DNA of 64,000 bases, taken from the NCBI RefSeq assembly GCF_001645385.1, contig NZ_LVHI01000006.1, positions 62,001-126,000 on the forward strand, given 5' to 3'. A program made the position numbers and the translations under genes. Shown piece after piece: positions 60,116-64,000 of the stretch. The notes beneath the pieces are model-generated. The model was not told where the DNA came from. It was given only the letters and a program-made list of their open reading frames with translations, and did no database searches. The stretch comes from Rhodococcoides kyotonense. GTDB lineage: Bacteria > Actinomycetota > Actinomycetes > Mycobacteriales > Mycobacteriaceae. Positions within the stretch are counted from its first letter, which is position 1; each line of letters opens with the position of its first letter.

Positions 60116-61201
60116 GTGTACGAAATTTCCATAATCTCGCACTCAATTAGCTCCAACGCAGTTGGGCGTGCTTTGGCAATGGCATCGGTGGCTGAACAGA
60201 TCGGGCCAACCGCGGTCTGGGCTTTCCAGGACGGACCCGAGTGGTCCGGCATTCGACAGTTCGGGAAAGAAGTCAAGCCGTTCGCATCAAGGGATCAGCT
60301 TCGCTGGACCAGCTCGGACTCTACTGTGCAGCGGGTGGTGTGGGTTAGCAAAGGGATTGATCCAATAGCTGACGTCGTGCGGCGCGCGATAGCTGATGAC
60401 CCGTCAATCATAGTTATCCTTGATCTTGACGACGATGATCGAGCATTGGCCCAGGATTTCATCACGCGTAGGGTCATGAACCGTATCATTCTGCACCCTT
60501 TCCGCCGGATGCATCCACACCGAATCCGTATGGCACAAAGCAAGATTGCACGTCTGTCGCACGGCTTTACGTTTTCAACATTCGCTCTCGCAGAGAACTT
60601 CGACTCAAATTTCGTGCCGAGAGTGAGGGTTCCGCACGTCCGTGCCCTTGAACCTGTGGTGCCGGCCACGCGTTCGAACGAGCGCCCGATTCGAGTCGGC
60701 ACTTTCGGAACCCTGCGAAGCCACAAGGGTCTGAAGTTGCTGGTGGACCTTGTCAACGGCTCTGACAGTATTGAACTACATGTGTTCAAGGGGTCGGGGC
60801 TAGTCGAGGCTGGAGTTGTGTCTGACCGGATCGTCGAGGAATCACCCGACGCTGGCTTATCTCAAATCTACTCACAGATCGATGTGGCATTCATCCCGAT
60901 GAACGAGGACCTAGGCGCGGATGTTCAACTTCCGGCGAAGTTAATCGACGCCATGCGGGCTGGGGTGCCGATCGTTACTTCCCCAACACGCGCAATCCGT
61001 GAGATTGCTGGTGAAACAGTCACCTACTTGGGCGAACGGGCAACTGTCGACGAGGCTCTAAGCCTGATATGTCAGGCTGCTGGGCTAGACGGTAAGCAGT
61101 CTAGGCTGCGGTTCGAGAACTTGGCGACACCAGCGGTTGTTGCGACTGAGCTCGTGTGTCTCTTGGAGCAGGCGCCCTCAAGCGCAGCGTCAGGAGTTTG
61201 A
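60116..61201 (+). CDS. Glycosyltransferase (GT-B fold, family 4-like)
   Basis: 361 residues. GTG 60116 follows TAAGGACG and gives an N-terminus VYEISIISHSISSNAVGRA like other GT-B enzymes; the longer reading from TTG 60092 is rejected. RPIRVGTFGTLRSHKGLKLL is the typical start of the nucleotide-sugar domain. QLPAKLIDAMRAGVPIVTSP resembles the E-x7-E region, but the first Glu is Lys/Leu, so donor binding may differ. Codons here are clearly AT-richer than in genes before 60050. It builds the repeat unit with its neighbours. Confidence 0.8.
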   Translation: MYEISIISHSISSNAVGRALAMASVAEQIGPTAVWAFQDGPEWSGIRQFGKEVKPFASRDQLRWTSSDSTVQRVVWVSKGIDPIADVVRRAIADDPSIIVILDLDDDDRALAQDFITRRVMNRIILHPFRRMHPHRIRMAQSKIARLSHGFTFSTFALAENFDSNFVPRVRVPHVRALEPVVPATRSNERPIRVGTFGTLRSHKGLKLLVDLVNGSDSIELHVFKGSGLVEAGVVSDRIVEESPDAGLSQIYSQIDVAFIPMNEDLGADVQLPAKLIDAMRAGVPIVTSPTRAIREIAGETVTYLGERATVDEALSLICQAAGLDGKQSRLRFENLATPAVVATELVCLLEQAPSSAASGV

Positions 61202-61202
61202 C

Positions 61203-62429
61203 ATGGCCTTGGAAAATAATAATCTAAGAAGATTTACGCATCGGCTCGCGCAGCCAACTCTCCTAGCACAGCTTCTGAATGTACTTTTCGCCCTGGGGCA
61301 GATACTGATTCTGACTCGTGTCTTAGACGTCAGTGATTATGCAAAGTATGGCGTTCTCACCGCCATATGGGCCATTGGAAACGCTGTCATTGGGACAAGT
61401 ATTGGAACGCGTGTCGCCCGTTCGGCCGTGCTGTCGGGTGCGAAGATACAGTTGACGCAACGAGACGTTCTAACGATATTATTAGCTTCTCTTGCTAGCA
61501 CGCTCTACAGCGTTTTAGCCTGGCAATCTGTTGCAGTTGGTGTGATTGCTGCGCTGACAATGGCATCGTTTGTTCTTGCTGAGGCTCGGGCTTCCCTTGA
61601 GTTGGGGCGCCGAAAATACAGTTCATACCTGCTGGTAGTAGCTCTAAAGTCGTCATTCCCAGTGTTTGCGTTACTAGGAATGTCTATTCTTGCACCGTCG
61701 GTATCCCTGTCTTGGGCCATGGTCTGTATAATGGTCGGAAATCTATTCGGAGCCGTCGGCCTAGGAACTTCCGTGTGGATCTCAAAGCCAATGCGAGAGA
61801 CCGATTATTTTACAGAGTGGATCGGAATTCTAAATTTTGGGCTTTGGATAGTAAGTGGCGCGGGCCGGATTGTAATGGACGGAAGGGTGCCAGCACCCGA
61901 GATTGCCGTATTCACGCTGGCTTATGCGTTGACGGACCGAGGGTTTCGATCCATACAAACAGCCTATGTTGCGAGGAACTTAGCCAATGCGTTCGAAGGC
62001 AGATTTCGGCAGTCGACGCGCAATTGGATTCTGTTGTCGGTGTCGTTGTGCGTGGTAGCTGTGCTGCTCATCCCAGAGGTAACCTTCTTGGTATCAGGCG
62101 GCCGGTATACAGCGACGTGGTCGCTGGCAATCACGCTGTGCTCGGCATCTGCTGTGATGTTTGCAAGCGCACCGCTTTACCTCAAAGTCATTGCGACTAA
62201 CCGTACAAAGTTGGCCGCCTTCATGTCATTGGCCATCGCTATCGCAAGTGTCGCGGTGAATTTCACTGTGGTTCGCGTCGGTGGCAGCAATGCGGTGTCC
62301 TTAGTGCTTCTCTGCTCCTACGTGTGCTGGATTGCAGGCCTAGCACTCTTATGTAAGCAACGGAAGACAACCAGGAGAGTAAAAGAACAATTTGAGGATA
62401 TCGATCAACATGTGGAACCGGGAGCCTAA
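61203..62429 (+). CDS. Wzx-like polysaccharide flippase (MOP superfamily)
   Basis: 408 residues with about 12 membrane helices. It starts one base after the previous stop. The N-terminus NNLRRFTHRLAQPTLLAQLL, then LILTRVLDVSDYAKYGVLTA, is typical of Wzx/RfbX-like transporters. They flip undecaprenyl-linked repeat units to the outer face of the membrane. Sequence is low in GC with codons such as ATA and TTA. Its partners are the transferases on both sides. Confidence 0.85.
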   Translation: MALENNNLRRFTHRLAQPTLLAQLLNVLFALGQILILTRVLDVSDYAKYGVLTAIWAIGNAVIGTSIGTRVARSAVLSGAKIQLTQRDVLTILLASLASTLYSVLAWQSVAVGVIAALTMASFVLAEARASLELGRRKYSSYLLVVALKSSFPVFALLGMSILAPSVSLSWAMVCIMVGNLFGAVGLGTSVWISKPMRETDYFTEWIGILNFGLWIVSGAGRIVMDGRVPAPEIAVFTLAYALTDRGFRSIQTAYVARNLANAFEGRFRQSTRNWILLSVSLCVVAVLLIPEVTFLVSGGRYTATWSLAITLCSASAVMFASAPLYLKVIATNRTKLAAFMSLAIAIASVAVNFTVVRVGGSNAVSLVLLCSYVCWIAGLALLCKQRKTTRRVKEQFEDIDQHVEPGA

Positions 62430-62431
62430 AG

Positions 62432-63595
62432 ATGGAAATTGAGCCTACCCTATTGGCGTTCCCTATGCATGGCAGTGGAAAATTGATACGTGAGGGGTTC
62501 CGAACTCGCGATGGTCACTTTCTAGAGTGGTCCGCAAAGATACTCGGAAGCAGCCATCGTATCGATGTCTACTCGCGACCCGAACCAGCCGTGCTTGCGT
62601 ATCGTGACTATCGACGGATGACGCTTACGGCGAAGCATGCGAGCCTCAACGAGATGAACTCATACTCCATGCGCCTGCCGTCGCTATCGGACCGGCAGCG
62701 GTGGTGGGAAACATCGAAGAATTCATATCGAAGGCCGCGTGCAGATTCTGGCCGGATTCCAGCCCTAGTGTGGAACCCGTTCGTAGCAGTTTCAAATGTT
62801 GCGGATATCGTGTTCAACGGACAACGAATGGTCCATCTCGATCTGTTAGACGACTGGACACACCATTTTGCTTTTGGGGCCATTAAGAAAGAGGTTGAGG
62901 CAGCCTACGCTGCCGCGTTTGAGTCGGCAACCTACGTCACCGCGAATTCTGAGGGCACCGCAGCATTAGCCCGAAGATTCGGGCGATCAGACGTTACAAT
63001 GATCCTAAACGGCGTGGACCCGCAAAGATTCAGTACCATAAGTGCCGCTAAAGGACCGATCACTGTGGGCTATGTCGGTAAAATTGGGCGTCGGCTTGAT
63101 TTGGAGCTGATTCAACAAGCGGCACGACAGCTGCCAAATTTTCAATTTGTGATGGCAGGTCCCGTTCTGGACGCGGAATATAAAACGGGTCTCGAGTTTA
63201 TTCCCAATGTAAAGCTCATCGGGGATGTGCATTACGACGAGATGCCAAGCCTCCTGCAAACTTTTGACATCGGATGGGTACCGCACCGAGTCGGCGAGGG
63301 AGAAGTCGGCGGTGACGTCATCAAAACCTATGAGTATCGCGCTGCAGGCTTGCCCGTGCTAAGCACGCCCGTGGCCGGAGCTGGATCCCGTGGCCTGGGG
63401 TCCGTCACGGTTCTAGCAGCGGAAAAGCACATCGCATTTCTCGACGCCGAGCTAGCCGGGCGGACGCGGGTGGCTCGCATTCCTGAGAGAATCGCAGCGG
63501 AAATGCGATGGGGCACTAAGACCCTTGACGTACTTAATCCGTTGTTTGATCGAGCGTTAGTCAATTACGATCGTTTAACAGACGACCATGTCTAA
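62432..63595 (+). CDS. Glycosyltransferase (GT-B fold, group 1-like)
   Basis: 387 residues; ATG 62432 is two bases after the flippase stop. MILNGVDPQRFSTISAAKG and ITVGYVGKIGRRLDLELIQQ start the C-terminal nucleotide domain, and IKTYEYRAAGLPVLSTPVAG is the E-x7-type donor-binding motif. The sequence is AT-rich like the flippase. It likely adds a sugar in repeat-unit synthesis. The sugar and linkage are unknown. Confidence 0.82.
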   Translation: MEIEPTLLAFPMHGSGKLIREGFRTRDGHFLEWSAKILGSSHRIDVYSRPEPAVLAYRDYRRMTLTAKHASLNEMNSYSMRLPSLSDRQRWWETSKNSYRRPRADSGRIPALVWNPFVAVSNVADIVFNGQRMVHLDLLDDWTHHFAFGAIKKEVEAAYAAAFESATYVTANSEGTAALARRFGRSDVTMILNGVDPQRFSTISAAKGPITVGYVGKIGRRLDLELIQQAARQLPNFQFVMAGPVLDAEYKTGLEFIPNVKLIGDVHYDEMPSLLQTFDIGWVPHRVGEGEVGGDVIKTYEYRAAGLPVLSTPVAGAGSRGLGSVTVLAAEKHIAFLDAELAGRTRVARIPERIAAEMRWGTKTLDVLNPLFDRALVNYDRLTDDHV

Positions 63596-64000
63596 GTCGA
63601 CGATATACCTTTGCCTCACCCTCCTTGGAGCAGGCGCGGGCGCCCTATCGGCGGTTGCAGACTGGAGAGTGCTACTCGGGGGAGCGGCGGTCAATTTAGT
63701 CGCAGTGCATGTGGTTTCTGCTAGGTCGACTGAGAGCCGAATCCCTGCCTATTATTACGTCTTTCTGGGCACCTTCACCTTCTCCTTCGTGATTCCTGCT
63801 GCCCTCAATCTTCCGTTGCAAATGGCTGTACTTGCTGAAGCCTCCATAGCATGGGTAGCTGTTTCAGCCTCGGAAAGACGAGTCCGTGCAGTGGCCGGTT
63901 GGTGTCTTGCAATAGTTGTCGACTGGTTCGTTTTGGTTGGACGCCCTAATGTGAAAAAGATTTATCGTCGTAAGCCCCGAACGGTGGGGGGCAGCCTAGT
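63588..64000 (+). CDS. Polytopic membrane protein, possible polysaccharide polymerase (partial)
   Basis: An open frame starts at ATG 63588, overlapping the glycosyltransferase by eight bases, and runs off the window. The 137 visible residues start MSKSTIYLCLTLLGAGAGAL and contain five hydrophobic segments, including YYYVFLGTFTFSFVIPAAL and WCLAIVVDWFVLVG. A Wzy-type polymerase is the component still missing from this cluster, so this is a reasonable guess. No family motif is visible in the fragment. Confidence 0.6.
   Translation, partial: MSKSTIYLCLTLLGAGAGALSAVADWRVLLGGAAVNLVAVHVVSARSTESRIPAYYYVFLGTFTFSFVIPAALNLPLQMAVLAEASIAWVAVSASERRVRAVAGWCLAIVVDWFVLVGRPNVKKIYRRKPRTVGGSL

Overview
The window comes from a high-GC actinobacterium, most likely a Rhodococcus-type member of the Mycobacteriales. 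The support is the coding bias, an Lsr2 nucleoid protein, LGFP repeats, LIP-family secretory lipases, a GAF-ANTAR regulator, a DUF222-HNH protein, many TetR regulators with acyl-CoA ligases, and frequent ATGA/GTGA start-stop overlaps. The genus is inferred. No rRNA, tRNA, CRISPR array, insertion sequence or prophage was recognised.

Region A (1-9787) is a cell-envelope locus. A divergent truncated polytopic membrane gene lies at the left edge. A tightly overlapping operon follows: a polysaccharide co-polymerase/BY-kinase with altered Walker motifs, a LIP-type lipase lipoprotein, a second co-polymerase without a kinase domain, a second lipase, an O-acyltransferase, a glycoside-hydrolase lipoprotein, an in-frame LGFP-repeat segment behind an amber stop, a third lipase and a SASA/SGNH esterase. 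It looks like a unit for assembling, acylating, deacylating and trimming a surface polysaccharide or glycolipid.

Region B (9816-17485) is a signalling and chromatin block without flagellar genes: a CheB-type methylesterase with a C-terminal zinc-ribbon-like module, CheR fused to PAS domains through a four-fold 14-residue repeat, a STAS+HATPase protein, a GAF-ANTAR antiterminator, Lsr2, small proteins and a DUF2231 membrane protein. A pyrimidine-dimer-glycosylase-like protein closes it.

Region C (17599-38366) is metabolic: SelO; a probable ketone/ester degradation cluster (serine esterase, TetR, acyl-CoA ligase, nitroreductase, divergent Baeyer-Villiger monooxygenase); a Na+/H+ antiporter; a PrpF isomerase with a MatC-like carrier and LysR regulator; a flavoprotein hydroxylase; an Acr3/BASS-type transporter; two SDR enzymes; two TetR-controlled units, one carrying a CoA ligase and an MHS transporter.

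Region D (38487-55306) holds many short genes: secreted proteins of unknown function, DUF222-HNH, MarR, M24, CHY zinc finger, isochorismatase, an HTH/DUF2975 pair with tandem operators, a zinc alcohol dehydrogenase, a CsoR/CstR-like repressor with DUF302 and MMPL genes linked by four matching operators, a toxin-antitoxin pair, GNAT, a hexapeptide acetyltransferase, and MerR with its oxidoreductase. Two copies of a 69-bp palindromic repeat lie at 44954 and 55321.

Region E (55506-64000) leads into an exopolysaccharide cluster: EamA exporter, UDP-glucose 6-dehydrogenase, a 590-base leader, a WcaJ-type initiating transferase, a glycosyltransferase, a Wzx-like flippase, a second glycosyltransferase and a truncated membrane protein. 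From about 60050 rightward the genes use many more AT-rich codons, as expected for an exchangeable serotype-like cassette.
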